DNA from: Taeniopygia guttata
Taxonomy: Eukaryota > Chordata > Aves > Passeriformes > Estrildidae
DNA length: 64,000 bases
Reading direction: 5' to 3'
Assembly (NCBI RefSeq): GCF_048771995.1
Contig: NC_133027.1
Coordinates: 6,010,001 to 6,074,000, forward strand
Under the pieces are notes generated by a model that did no database searches, was not told the origin of the DNA, and saw nothing but the letters and a program-made list of their open reading frames with translations. Of this stretch, positions 28,801-43,800 are shown one piece after another (position 1 is the stretch's first letter; each line of letters begins with the position of its first letter). Both the position numbers and the translations under genes were made by a program.

Positions 28801-31800
28801 TCTCTAAAGCAATTTTAAAAGCTTTTTCTAGTCCTTCTTGGTTGAAAGACAGAGGAAACTTGGTACTATGACACTACAGGACAAATTGTGGCTTGTTCTG
28901 GGCCTTGGACCAATGTGGGGTTTGTAGTGGAAAATGGAAATTCTTCAACTAAAGAGAAAGAATAAAAAAATGTAATGGCAAGTTGATACACAGACATCAC
29001 ACACATATTGACATTTTTGCCTATATATTTATAAGGCACCTTGAAAACCTGTTCAAATAGCATAAAGTGTAATGTTGGTCCCAAATTAGAGTCTGATCCA
29101 AGATCCCCGTCACAGGAAACTTTCCATCAATACAAGAGCATTCAAACAGATTTTTAAACTTGCTCTGGCAAACTCAAGAGCAGCTTTGCCAGGAACTTTT
29201 CTGGGCACTGGTTAAGCTTTTAGGCATGGAACAGGTCCAGAAGGACCAAAGACTCAGGAGAAGCCATATCATAGTTACAGCTGTAATATGACCCCTTTGG
29301 CTGAGCAGCCAGGCTGGAAGGAAGAGGGGTGACTCCCTGCCCTTCCCCACCATGGGAGGAGATGCTCTGGGGACAGATGTTTGGCTCTCAGACCACACCA
29401 TGCTCGTCAGGATGTCCCAAGCTGCCCAACCACATCAAGAAGCTCCTACTCCTGGCACAGGAGCCACAGAGGGTCTGACCATGCTGCTGGTATTGCTGTG
29501 AATATTCTGTGCTGGGGATTGGAGTGAACAGATTTTCTGCTTATGACAAGAGGCATGTGGTGGCTTCTAGGAAGGATCACTGTGCACAATTCAGCCTGTG
29601 CACATACCTGTGCTATGGGTCTGACCCTCTGCTTAGTGGGAGTAACTCCACAGTGTAAAACTGAAGTAGGGAAGTTTTAATTCCAGGCCTCTGTGTGTGT
29701 GTGCATTTCTACTGCACGTGTACATACACAGCACACTGAGAGACATTTCCCACCTCACGCACCAAACCACAAAGTGTGATGGAGCTACTGAAAGAGGTGG
29801 ACAGCACTTAATCACATGTGAATTAATGATTTAAATGCGCTTTTATTTTTGGCCTCTTGATGTAAATCCAAACCAGACAAGCAGAGTCCTCTGGTCAGAC
29901 GGCTGGAAATTCCTCTGCACAAAATCATGTTGGTGGTCTCCCAGCTCAGCGCCTTCTGAGCAGCCGTACAGTGAAATATCCTTCCCTACCACTAATGAAT
30001 GCGCCCACCCACACTGGAGCTGGTGCCCCCTAAGAACTCAATTCAAAAACAACTTTTTAAACTCCTACATTAAATCAAAGGGCTCATTCTACGAGCCAAA
30101 GAACTCACAATTTTAGGCGGGACAGTTAATGGGTGGTTACCCCAGGTTGTCCCCTTGGTTTGCAGTACACAGTCTCGCAAGTAAAAATAATAAGCAGGAT
30201 GCTGACTGTGTACACAGCATTCTAATTAATTAGATTTCATCCTCCTCCAATGAATACATAAATTGTTGCTTCCCTGGTGACCGTACAGAGCATGAGTGAC
30301 TTGCTCAGCATCAACCAGAAGAACCAAAGTAAACACACAAGACCTCAGTTTACTTTCCTGTGCTCAGACAAGACTTCCTTCTCGATATTAAACAATCACT
30401 AAGCAATCAAAAACTCTCAAATTGGCCATGAAAACTGGAGCAAGAGCACCCAGGAAATCATTTTCAAGACTACTGCACTGAACCTTCCCAAGGTCTCCTG
30501 TCTGTGTGAATGAGCCATTGTCATTTCAGGCACAAGGGGTGAAGCCTGGCGACAACAGCTAGAGAACTGAATAATCCAGTGGTGCTACTGAAACACAGAT
30601 CTAATCCCACAATGAGGAGATGACGCCTTCAAACAGGCCTGTTATAAAATTATCAAGTGGCACAGGGGGTGGAAGGAATAAAGTTCTGATTGAACTGACT
30701 TGAAATAATAAATGCACACACTTTCTTTAAACACAGCTTGCCACATCCTGAGAATCTGGAATCAGTTCCTTCCCTTTCAAGAAGCTTAAAAGTGGTTGGA
30801 CTTTGATATGGCATAAGCATGTTTGCTTCTGGGCTTACAGCCCTCACCAACCCTTTCCAAAACTTTCAACATTTTTATATTGTAAGACAGAAAAGTTAGG
30901 AAAACAAAGATGGAAAAAAAAAATCAGAAATTCAGGGAACTATTAAATCAGGGCAGCTTCACTGCCAAATACCTTTGGTAAGTAAATGAATCATGATCAA
31001 TAACATATTGCCATGCAGACTTACAGGAGAAGGTTATCACCTGCTTCTGTGCCAGGCATAAAACATAACGGTGTGTGGCTAACGAAGTACTGGATGAATC
31101 CAGAAAAAAAAATCACTATTTTTCTCTATAATGTTAAAGCATTTTTACTTCAAAGTAAATTTAAGTCATCCAGAAAAAACATAATTTTTTCCATTAAAAC
31201 TTTGTCCAAATTGATAGGTTACTAAGAAACACTTCTCTTTTGACAATGTTACATATGTAAGAGGAAACTGTCTTGACAGAAAGAATCCTGTTTTGGTAAG
31301 GGGACGTTTCCGACCTGATTGTAAAGCTGCTTGTGCAGAGCTGCTTTATACATTCATATATTTGCCAGCAGAGGGTGTCACAATCTCAGAAACAGACCTA
31401 CAAATGTATACTTGCATCTGTTCATTTACATACGAGGACTCAGACACACACTAAAGCAAGGATTTACCAATCTCCTGTTGTCCTTACTGACTTTTCCGCT
31501 ATCTGGGTAAAAAAAATCATTTAGCTATGTAAAGGCTGTGCTAGCAGTGCCATCTTGCCAGTGCTCTCAAGACAGGAAACACCACAGTGACATGGCCAGC
31601 AGTGGCATCACCTGAGGTGTGACATTTCTCCATGGTCCTGGCTGCAAACTCTGCTAAGAGGGACAGCAGCTTGGACTTCTTTTTGGTGTGCATCAGATTC
31701 CCATCAATTCTCACATCCAGTACCCTCATGCTGCATAAATATAATTAATTATCCCAACCATTTTGTGTCACTTTTCTGCAGAGCTGTAACAGCCCCAGGC

Positions 31801-34800
31801 TGGGGTGAGAGCTCACGTTGCACACACCATGAGACCTGTTCTAAACCAGTACCCTACAAGGCATGGTCACACATAATCACACCTAACCCACACTCCTCAC
31901 AGCCAGAGACAGGCTGATGCCACAAATTCCCAGCCTGATAGCCCACATGGTATTGAATTCACTTCCCTGACTCCTGAGTTAAGGGAACATAATTTAAATA
32001 ACTTGATGTTTGATGCTTTAACCACCTTGCTGTCCTGCCAGGCCAGGCCTCTATTTCCCATTAAAAGAAATGAAAATTATTGTTTATGTAATGACCTGGG
32101 TTCTAGAATCTATTTTTAATTTAATAACAACTCTTCTATTTGTGTTTTGATCACATGCAACTGATGTTCCAGTCACTGGTGTGGCTTTCCAGACTAACCC
32201 AAGCACTGGAATCAGCTGGAGCTAGGAATGGATGTAGAGGATGACTACGAGATACATATAACCTTTATCTCAGAGCTGTGAGCGACAGAAATCATTTTTA
32301 ATAGCCACAAGCAGCAATCTCTCTTCTTTTTGGATCTCACCTGCTCATGCACAGACAGGGAAAGGGACTTCACCTAAGTAATTATATTTTATAATTTTTT
32401 TTTTTTTGTCACAGAACTATATACAACTACTTCTGCTGTTATATAGGAAAAATAAAAATCATATCACAATATATAAAAATGAATGTATAATATTTATTTA
32501 ATATATAATCATAACAGACTATAATACTAATACAATATTAAAACTATTTTCTTCAATAGAAAGCCTCAAGCTGTACCTGGGGAAGGCCAGGCTGGACATC
32601 AAGAAGAATTTAGTCAGTGAAAGGGTTATTAAGCATTGGAATGGGCTTTCCAGAGAGGTGATGGAGTTACCATCCCTGGAAGTAGTCAAGAAGTGACTGG
32701 ATGTGGCACCCAGTGCTAAGGTTTAATTGACAGCATCATGATCAAAGGTTGGACTTGATGATTTCAAGGTCTTTTCCAGATTCCAGATTTACAGATCCCA
32801 GGTCTTTTGCGATTCTGTGATTCTATTATATTATTTTTAATAATGCAGCAGGACCTGTTGTAAAATGATATGCACCATATCAGGGCTAAAGCCTCAGATC
32901 CCTTTTGAATCAGTGTTGCAATTTTACAAAAATTTATTAACTATAAATCAAAAATAAATAGGTTCATTAGGAAATATGTACATGGTGTTGCTTTCCTTTC
33001 CTCTTTGCACACAGTCTTTTCACTGCTCAAGAAATTTAACACAACTACTTTTTGACTAACTCATTCTCCTCCATCCTAATCAGCCTTCAGAAAAACTGCT
33101 ATTGTTGAGATGAACCAGGCAGAAGGTGAATAAAACATCCCTGGGATTAGGGAGAAACTATTCTTCCTTAGCCCTTGAAAACTGACAGTCAATTACTCTG
33201 CTGAAATTGAGGTCTGCACTGACAGTCCCAGAGACCTTATTCCATTGATAGAAAGAACATAGTTATAGATAGAAAGATCCAGTTCTACTCTGCCCATGTC
33301 TGCTTTATTCTCCTTGCAATGCAGCACTCCAGCTGTAATAAAATTAAGCTAAAAGCTTTTCTCTACTTTGAAGAGGAAAGTTGAGCAGCAGTGCATTCAG
33401 AGACTGCAGTGTCTGGATAAGACAGGAGCAGGAACCAGGTAACAAAAATAGAGTGAGGATGTTTGCAGGGAGCAAAGATTGTGTCTCTGATGCAGCTTAA
33501 CAGCTCTTGTCCCTAAGACCTTGGTGTGCTTAATTGTCATTTGCAAGAGTACCTAAACCAAAAGTTTGTTATGCAGAACTAGGGAAAGCTCTCTTTAATC
33601 ATACTGCAGCTTCTGAAAATGTAGAGTGCTTTGTGGGGTTAGATTCCTTATCTCCCCATAGTGGATATCAGACCTTGAATTCCAGCTCTGCTTATGGCCA
33701 GATGCAGACACCTCTAGGACACCCATCTATTCCTGGCTGGAGATGTCAGCCCTTGTGAGCCCAGGCATTTGAATATTGCAGTCACTGAGAAGCAAGAGTT
33801 GGGACTGTGCATGTGGGATAGCACAGCTGAAGATTTACAGCTGCACAGCGGACCATAAAACTTCCTTGCAAATGGCCAGGATATTTTACTTTCATTGTTA
33901 CATCTATTTAGTCTAACTCTTAATTTATCTTCCTTTTACAACTTCCTAGAAAAGTTAGCTGAGCATTTCATTAGCATTAGACAAAAAAACCCCAAGTTTT
34001 TAGCATCACTAAGAAGCGAAGCACTGTAATTATTTCCTTCTGTTAGCAACACAAAAATATTACAGAGGAGATTATTATCTGACATAAATCACATTTACCC
34101 ATTTTTATCTCATGGGTCAGCCTTGGGCAATGAAATATAATTGCACAGATGAAGTGTGTGGCAGATCTGGAACCTGCAAAATCTAGTGTTTTCTGAATGA
34201 TGGGATATAAGCCCATGGTACTCAACATGCCTCATGTCTCTGTGAAAGCAGTAATACAAGGGAGAAGGTACACCAGTGAATGACAGCAAATATTCTACTA
34301 GATCATCTCAAGGGATAGGGATGTGTAAATCCACAGCTTTATGGAGCAACAGGAGCTCAGACTCGCTGGAGTTTTGCCTCTCTGAGGTGAAAGGAATGTG
34401 GAGAAGAACAGCAATTTCATTAAGAAGACTGTGTGGGATGCATATAAATATGAATGGCATCTGGCTTCTGGGGGACTCTTTCTTTTCATAAACAAATGAG
34501 AAGGAAAACCTGGAGCTTACACAGTGTAATTACATTTCTTAAATTCACTTCTGTCTTTTAATTATTTTATATGGAATGTCTTGATATAACTCAGTTTATA
34601 TGAGCAAATTAGCTATAGCATAAGAGGGCCAAGAGCCTGATGGTAAAATCTAATAAAGCATGAGCTGCTCTCACAGGTTTGAGTCCAGTCACCACACACT
34701 CCTCTAAACAGTGCTGGGGCAGAGGAGGAGGTAGCACAGGCCACCAGTCTCTTCCAGTAAGCAGTTAGGGATCCTGTTCTGGTGAGGAAACTGGGCTGCA

Positions 34801-37800
34801 TGGACAGGAGTCACGCCATGGCTGTTGGTAAAGAGGCTACCAAACACTCTGTGTCTTTTATTTACTACTACAGATGTAATTAATTCAACTGTGGACATGT
34901 GAACTTCAGTCCTAACCAACCACCTCAAGCTGATCAGCAGCAGTGCCTGATGTCATGTCATCTGAGCAAAGTTTACAAAAAAATGATGAGAGAATGGCAA
35001 AATTCTTCCACTTCTAAGCACACAAACTCCCTGACACATTTGGCAATGGTTATACTCACCAGCATTATCTTGCTGCTTGGTGTTTTTGATGTATGCAGAA
35101 AATTTGGAAAATATATCGATTCCAGCAGTGTTTGATTCCCGGTGCTTAGCAGCCAGCTTGGGATACCTGAAGAGGCAAAAGCAGTGGGGAGAGTAACATC
35201 TTGTTACCAGCATCACAGCCATGGCTACAAATATAATTTACAAGAGAGAAAAAACCTCCTGTGTGAAGACCTGCAATTAACACTCATTAGCTCAAAACAA
35301 CAGCTTGGCAAGACCCTCGTAATGGAATCTGTTATCTGTCTGTCAAGGCAGGCATGTGGGGAGTTACACAGGGATGGAGTCAAGACAAAGGTAATTGCAC
35401 TTGTGCTTTGTGTAACCACAATCCAAAATCAGCCTTGAATCAGAAGGAAACATACATTTCCAGAAGAGTGCAGGGGAGTGTGGCAGCCAGATCGCTCCAT
35501 TATGAATGGCAGCCGTGTCTGATCCCCTGTTCTGAAAATGTACTCCAGGATGGAACAGCAAAGGGTGTTAGGATTCACAAGGTTCACCATAAATTCGCCA
35601 TAAATGTTTCAGTCCCTGCATTGCTTTTTATAGACATTTGGTGAAAAGGAATATATTGATTTAAAAGATAAACACAAACTAATGACTCCTACTGACTTCA
35701 GTGGTCTTGGAGCAGAGTATAGAAAATTTAAATACCTGATCTCTTGCCTCAGGACTGGCCTATAGCTGCTGATTCACTTGGAGGTAAAATGCTCCACAAG
35801 GAACTAAGCCAAATTTGATGGATTCATAGATTCTAAGGTCCAACTCACAAGCCAACTATTTATTTTTTCCATTATCCTTGTATTAAGTCCAAAATGTTTG
35901 AATTAGTAAGGCATATCTGGTAAATCTAAACCTTTCATTGGTAGCTTTTTCATACTGAAAAAATCTGGGCCTTATTCCTAATCTGAATTAGTTTAGTTAT
36001 AACTTCCAGTTATGTGCTCTTGTCATTTCTTGACTAGAATAATGAGCACTTTTCTGCCTCCCGAGCCTCTCGTCCTCTGTAATCAGTTCCCCTTCCAACC
36101 TTCCTAACACACCATACAGCTCAGAAACCTCTAGTTTTTCACTGTAAAATGCTTTTCCTGGCACAGATATTTTGTGTGGCAATTCTCAGCATCTCTTCCA
36201 AGTTATTTTTAGCTTTGCAAAATGTGGCCACCAGACCCCTACAATTTTTTTTTTAGTACTGGTCTCCTTAATTCTGCATACACGGGCATCCTGAAATGTG
36301 TACAGAGAAAACATTCTGCAGTTATTAGTCACATTACTAACCTTCACACATGGAAGTCATCTCACTGAAGCCAGCAAGTTTCATAAATAAATATTACTCC
36401 TGTAAGTAAAGGTTGTAGGAAGGAGTGCTTTTTAGGAACTCCTCTTAGGATGTCTTTCATTCCTAGGAAATGGAAAACTGACTGAAAAAAAATTCCGAAG
36501 ATCTTACTTTGGAGGTGCAAGAATCTCTTCCAAGAATTCCTCAATCTTGTTAACATCTGTCTTGACTTCTCCATTAAATGTCAGGAAAGGTGGGTGGGTC
36601 CCAGGAGCCAGATTGTGCAGGTCAGCTGGCTTTCTGCAAGCAGAGAAAAAGTCATGAAATCACTAATCTTTATGGTCGGGTAGTTGCACAGATATTTATA
36701 GCTCCTACAAAATCAGTCTGCCTTTTTTTCCTCTCCAGTAATTTGTGGTTGGAAGACTTTGAAACTACCCCAAGCACCCTGTTTAATATAAAAACATTCC
36801 ACAAGTGAGAAAAAAATAAAAACAACAGCCAAACCTGAATCCCAACTATTTTGTTGTGCACCACAGGCTTTCTAGGCCAGATAAAAATCTGATTTAACTT
36901 GGAGGGGTTTTTCTATAGTGCAAACACTGGGTCATACACCTATTTTCAATTAAACAGAAAAATTTTTACCTTTTCAGATCAACAGTGGTGACATTGAACA
37001 CAACTCCTTTGAGCCACAGGATCATGAATAGACGCTGGGAGAATGGGCAGTTCCCAATGCTTTCTCCATCTATACCTGCCTGGTGGGGGGAAAGGAAAAA
37101 TGGATTTCAGATTTGTTACTCATTTACCTCCCTCAAGATGGAAAATTGGATGGTGATAGAAAAATGAGCATTTTAAAAATAACCAGCAGTGCTGTTATTT
37201 AATATAGTTTATCATCAACACAAGAATGGAGTTACTGCAGGATTCAGCCTTTGTCAGGAGCTCAAGGGTGCAACATGGAGCCTCTCCTGAGGACATCTCT
37301 AAGGAGATGTGTCCTTTGCTGATGGCAAGCAACATCCAGCGTGTTCTTTCAACTACTCTCACACCTACAACTGCCTGCCTCATGGACAGGGTGGACACAC
37401 TCAGGACTTGACTTCTGCTTTATTTAAGTCTGTAGACTGCAGTTTATATCAGCTCAATATCTGCTTCACTGTTTTACTATCTAAAACATGTACTTTAGGG
37501 TGAAACTCAAAAACTCTGGACATTAACTCCTGTTCGCATCAACAACTGCCTCAGACAGAAACAGCCAGGTCCAGACAGAAATCTCTGTCTGAATCCTCCC
37601 AAAGTTCAAGGCAGGTTTCAGCCACATTCAGTCTAGTATCTAACAAATTGCCTACAAACCACTACACAACAACACAAAACTGCTAGTGTTAGCATTGAGG
37701 AGCAGCCTATTTTTTCCTCTAAAAGTTTATGGTCCTTAGCCATGCAAATTCTAACTTTGAGCCTTGGAGGGATACACATAACACCAGCTGAACTGAGCCA

Positions 37801-40800
37801 AAGCTGTGGCCAAGGACAACATCCTTCTACAATAATCATGCTTGTGGCCAAAGCTTTCAGGACGATAATTGTTTTGATAGATTTCCATTTTAATTTGTGG
37901 TACCATTGTGTTTAAAAGATTCTTATAATCCTGGTGAAGCAACCAGCCTTCCGTTGTTGACCCACATGGATTGCATAACTGCATTTTAAGCACAGTGTGT
38001 GTCCAAAAATGGCTGATGAAAGAGCTAAGCAGATAAATACCCTTTTCCTCTGGAGACAATATTACTTATTATAATTATAATTATTATATTACTCTGTTGG
38101 CTGTCATAAATTTTCTCTTATTAATATACAAGGTGTGAGGTAGCATTTCTCTGTCTTAATGAATGAATCCCTTCTAATTACTGCAGCTCTGTGAAGCATC
38201 CCAGCACAACTAGAAACATTTTGAGACATGTCTAGTTGGTACAAACTCAGGCCGTGACTGTGAAATGTTCAGCCAAAAGATTTTCTGGTGAGCATCAAGA
38301 ATCTTTCTCATGTCTTGAATACAACTTTTGACAGTTCTGGGTTTAAAAACAAATTCACACTTCCTGTCACCAAACTATGGGAAGAGTGTGAATTCAAGGC
38401 TTGGAGACAAGCTGACATGAAGTTCAGAGCTGTGTAAAGAGATTTCATCTGAGTTCAGATTCAGTTTCAAGCACTCAGACTCCAGAGTTACTTGGATATG
38501 GGGGGAACAGTCTGTTTGCAGTTTTACTTGAAATTATAGATCTGCAATATGTCTGGCACATGGCATATGCAAGGATCAACAAACAACGTGGGTGAAAGAG
38601 TGTTAGAGCATGAGGATGAGTAGGAGAGGATGCATTTCCCATCTACCTGAGGTGTGAGTAGCCTGGATTTGCAAAATTTCATTAATTTCATCATTAGTCT
38701 GTTCTGCAAATTTCATGGCAACAGCAACAATGTTACCATGGGAATACCAGGCACCACCATAGTGCATGACATAATTACTGTGAAGTCACATTTTCTGATT
38801 TGGATTTTGTTTGTTAAACCTTTGCTAGAAGCTTTTGACTTCTTGTCCTTCTTGAAAAGAACCAAATGCTATGGGAGAAAGCAGTGATATGACACCAAAT
38901 TTCCCCTTGATTTTTTCACCATCTTAGTAATAAATCACAATTTCACCTTTTTTCAGGAAAGACACAGGGATACAATTTCCCTGCTCTCTCTCCATTTGTT
39001 TATTCTCATTCAAAGATTAAGGGTTTCCCAGACCTGCATCTTCTTATATGTTCTCTGTCCTTCAAGGGAATGGTGAAAAACCATCTCCAGACCAGAGCAC
39101 TGAAGGAAGGACGAAGCAGCTGAACCACACAACCACAGAATCAGTTGAATCACAGAATCAGCTGAATAACAGAACCAGAGAATCTGCTGAGTTGGAAGGG
39201 ACCCACAAGGATCACTGAGTCCAACTCTTAGCAAAGGACATCCCAAAGAGTCGCACCATGTGCCTGGAGGAATGATAATGACAAGGGAGAAACAGAAGTG
39301 ATGGGTTGTGTGGGGCTAAGGGATGTAGAAGTCATAGGGAAGTTCAAGAAGATGTGAAGTCTGGAAGAAATAAGATTGACTTGGTGATCAAAAATAAAAT
39401 TAATTATGTAGGTCAAATGGGGGCTCCAACAGACCCAAATGGTCGAAATTCCTTCTCAACACTTCCAAAGCAATGGGAAACATTTATTGCTAGAGACACA
39501 TTGGGAATAGGCAGAGGAAACTGCAAAAACAAAAGATAAACTAAAGAAAAAGTACAGTATGATCTCTGTTCAAAGCTCTGGGATCTGGAAGCCAGGCTCA
39601 TGATTTGGGTGGAGACTGACTCATTGGTTTTGATCTCATGTGACTGGCATAACTGAAAATGCTACCACAAATCACAAGGCAAACTGGTGACAGAGGAGGG
39701 AACAGAATCAAAATCTCCCCAGCAACACAATTTATCTATTATATTCAGCTCTTTTTCTGTGGAAATTATAGGCAAAGCTCTGTTGTTTTTGTGAACCCTT
39801 TCTCATTGCTTCTAACAGCAGTCAGTAATTTAATGTTCAGCACTCAGAAAGAGCAAAACCTTAGTAGGTAACAACTTCAAAGGTTTATCAGAGTGTTTTG
39901 AGATCCCTTGTGAAGTCTATTAACTACCAGGAGGAGATGAGAAGGAAAACTTCCTAGGCTTAGTCACTTTGAGCCTCAAAAAAAACCCAGTTTTTTAAAA
40001 GCACCCAGTAGTGCCTAAATAAAAATCTGTTACATATTTGTCCAAGAGTAAGGGCTCAGAAAGGCAGGAATTAAATAATACCTTCATCAAGATCAAGAAC
40101 TCAAGCAGTGGATGGAAAGAACAGAACATATAATTCACAAGCTGGAGAACCACCATTTTTCCCTGCTGTTTTTCACAAAAGTTTTCTCACGTAGCTTCCC
40201 TAAAATACAGTGAAAGTGATGAAGTACTTATAAAATGGAGAAAGTTGGTGACATATGCACTCTCCCTGCCAGAAATATTGGATATTTCTGATACAGTGAT
40301 TACAACTAGGGACAGTACTGACAATTCTGAATAAAAGACTGCAGCTAGGGACAGATTTGAGGTTTTGTGGGCACTAGGATAAAAGAGATAGAGTTGTTAA
40401 AGTGCACTCCCAACTGAATAGAGCCTTACCAGAAAAGGCAAATTCCCATAGTGACTGTGGAAAAGTACAATAGATTTGAGGATTTGCTGGGCGAGACTCT
40501 TTGGCCAACCACTCACCCCACTGAAGTTGAACTTAGGTGCCCAAGAGAAGGTCTCCTCTGTGAGCAAGACCAAGATGCACATCTGAAAGATGAATCTGTC
40601 CACCTTTCACTTTGACTGAATCCACTGAGTGTCTTAGTTTTGATGAACATGGACCCCAGCAATAGAAAAGTCTGGAGTTTGTGGAGACAGAATTTCTAGA
40701 GACTTGCGTTTCTCCATCTTGGAAATAGCACTTTCTGCTCCCATTGCTTCCCACAAACATAATTTTATTAGTTTACCTACTCAGAATGTATGCCTTTCTA

Positions 40801-43800
40801 CTTAGTCTCCAGCTGTTTCTGTCCTTCACACCAAGGGATGCAAGGTCCTGCCCTGGAACTCAGTGTAATAACATCAGGAAAAGCCTCCTGTCAGACCAGC
40901 TGCTTCCCTTTATCTGAGTAATGGCAGGAATGAACAATGTGTTCTCCTTTATTAATTATAAGGTGCTCCTCCTTAAACAGTTCAGCTATTTCTAGTGAAT
41001 TAATTAAACCGTAATGACATTTGTGTGCATGTGTGGGGGCTGCATTATCATATCATTAATTAAGAAAATTTAGGTGGTTTCAGAAGGGAGAAAAAATAGT
41101 CTCAGTGATTTTATTTTTACTTTGTGTCAAGTATTTTTGTGAAGTCATGGCCGTATCAAAAGCCTCCAACCACTTAATAGCATAGCTGAACAAGGAGTTC
41201 TTCTCAAGTTCAAGCTAATACTTTGTTATGAATGAAGTAACTGGAATAAATTTCCTCCCATATTCCAAAAAATATACCAACTGGTACATGCAATACACAC
41301 AGACAACTGTATATTATTTTAACTAACCTTAAGGGAGGAAAAAAAGACAAGTTCCAGTTTTTCCCAAAATACAGAACTTCAAATACACCATCATTAATAA
41401 TGACTAAGCATCTAGCTTAAAAATGGAAGCACTGGAAGGAATTGCATATGGCAAAGCACTGTGATTTTTCCAGGCAAATAATGTATTTGGGTTTATCTAT
41501 CCTCCTTCTTCTTTCATTTTTCACTGCATGGAGGTCACTCTGCACATGGTGCAGGGGTCTGTAAACGTCTGTGGGGTAAAGCAAGGAGGGTTTTTTTTTA
41601 TGACATTAAAACACATTTTCAAAAGGATTTTAACAAGTTAACAAAAACAAGCAGGATAATTCACCTCAATGTTTCACAGTAAGGATTAAGGAGAGATTTG
41701 ATTTCATCATCCCTACAATCAAACTCAAGGTTCACATTACACATGGTTACATCCTCTCTGTTTTAAAACTGGGAAAGCTCCTGCCTTTTGACACTTACTC
41801 TCCTTACACTCAGAACCCAAAGGGGAAATGAAAATCCTATTGGAAATGCAAAGCAGGCCAGGAAATATCCTATTTATTGTGCAATTAAGAAAAAAAAATC
41901 TGTCATAGTAATTATACCACACACAATAGCAAAAATCTCCATTGTAGTGAAAAAAACATGGGTTGCAACATGAGATCAGACATGCCAAGGTATTGCTTTA
42001 GTAAGGTTTCTTTCCATTTTCTTGTCTTTTTTTTTTCCTTCCCAACTTCTTATCCAAATGCAAAAGCCAGTGAGCTTTTTGGAGTGCCACCAACCAAGAG
42101 GCAAGCTAAGAACTGTACATTCATAGAGCAGCACTGGTAGGTCTTAGGTAAGAAGTAAATCTTGTCTCACAAGCCCTGTGCATCACAAGACACTCTTGTT
42201 GACTGTGGCTCTGATTCAGGAAAGCATTTAAGCATGTGCTGAAATTCATCCCAATTCAGAGGAAGTATATGCTTGACTTTAAGCATGTTCTTAAGTCCTG
42301 TTGATTTCAATAGGACTTAAGCACATACTTAAGTACTTTCCTGAACAGGGGCCTATGAAAACAATAATAAATTTGCTATGCAGCATTTCAACTTCATTGG
42401 ACTTTTCCTGAGATTTCATTTTCCTAGGAGAAGCTGTGGGCAGCAGCCTTCCAAAGGAGGGCAAGATGGAGCAGGAAAATATTCCTAAGCACATACACAT
42501 GGAAATGGACCATGTGCATATATGTCAAATATAAATAGAGCACTTGCCTGAAGGGCTGTCAGGGTAGTAAGAAAACAAAAAGGAAGTGGTGAGACTGTTT
42601 AGCCAGCTCCCCAAAAGCCAGCCAAAATGCTGTCCCAGTTTGGCATTACATCCAGGCATATATTTCAAATGCACATAAGCTGAACTGGTCTGTGCTGCTG
42701 GCCAGTTTGGGGGGAGCTGGCTTCTCACACTGGGTTCCAAGTGAGCAGCACGTCAGCAGGGCTGAGCATCTCCAAGGGGCTGTCACTGCACTCTCAGATC
42801 TCTGCAGCTTTGGAAAAGATGCATTTGTACTCTTGAGACTTTCAGGAGATGGAACTGCAGATTGGAGTCCCCCATGGGCATCATGTAGTTAGGACATGAC
42901 AAATATTATCTATAGGTTTGGTAAATCATATAAACTTTTTATATCCATGTGAGGGGCACCATGGGCAGGAAGGGATCAGTCCTATAGGTTGGCTTCTTCC
43001 AAAGAATCCTTTCATGATGGCTTAGGATATTCACAGTTAAAGATCAGACTTATCTGCCACATCAGCTGAGGCCCTGGTAGCAGAACAGCTACAGGCACAG
43101 GGACCAATCTGCACAAATAGGTCTCAGTTGCCTCAAGGGCTTTGTCGGAGCCACTGGCCACTGCATTTGCTCTTGCATGAAATAATTTTTGCTCTGAAAT
43201 AAACCTTGTCATGTCTGAGAACTCCAATCAGCCATGTGCAGTTTAGATTTAGAAAAGTACAGACTAGACATGGTGAATGGTCTGATCACATGGAAAGGAT
43301 TCCATGCTATTCCATCACCTCTTCTGCTTTCTTCTAAAGTTCCATGACTTGACAAATATCACTAGAGTAGAAGAGCACAGACTAGTCTGACACCCTGGAA
43401 CATAATATTATTTGTATTTGTAGATCTGTTACTTCGCTTTGCATATGGTCAACTTAATGAGAATTTAATATTTGATAATCAGAGGTACTGGGAATTATAA
43501 CAAAACTGCCTATACCAAATATACACAAATATATATATATATAGTTTGGTACCAAAATATTTTTTTCCAAGAGACCATATTCCAGCCTGCTCTGCTGTGA
43601 GGAATTTCTGAACACCAAGACTGACTATCAGGAGGTGATATATAAGGGAAAAGCTTCCAAAAGAGTAATAATCATTAAGTAGCACCAGCAGTACTGTAGA
43701 AAGAAATCACAAAGAGCATGTATTTATATTATTTTAATGGCAGCAAAATACAAGCTAAAGGATGGGTGCTAAACGCAGGCTGCCATTTACAGAGTGGCTA

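Larger units (their letters stand above)
16250..35059 (-). other. CLIC5: CLIC5 intron 4, about 18.8 kb
   Basis: This intron has a GTGAGT donor and a CAAAG acceptor. It contains CR1 fragments near 17.6 kb (plus), 28.7 kb (minus) and 32.7 kb (plus), old palindromic repeats near 17.4, 20.9 and 21.2 kb, a 32-base T run and a (GATT)7 microsatellite. No coding exon or RNA gene was recognised. The longest open frame (160 codons, minus, 17723-18205) has no recognisable domain and partly overlaps the CR1 tail at its low-coordinate end, so it is regarded as chance. Confidence 0.85.
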
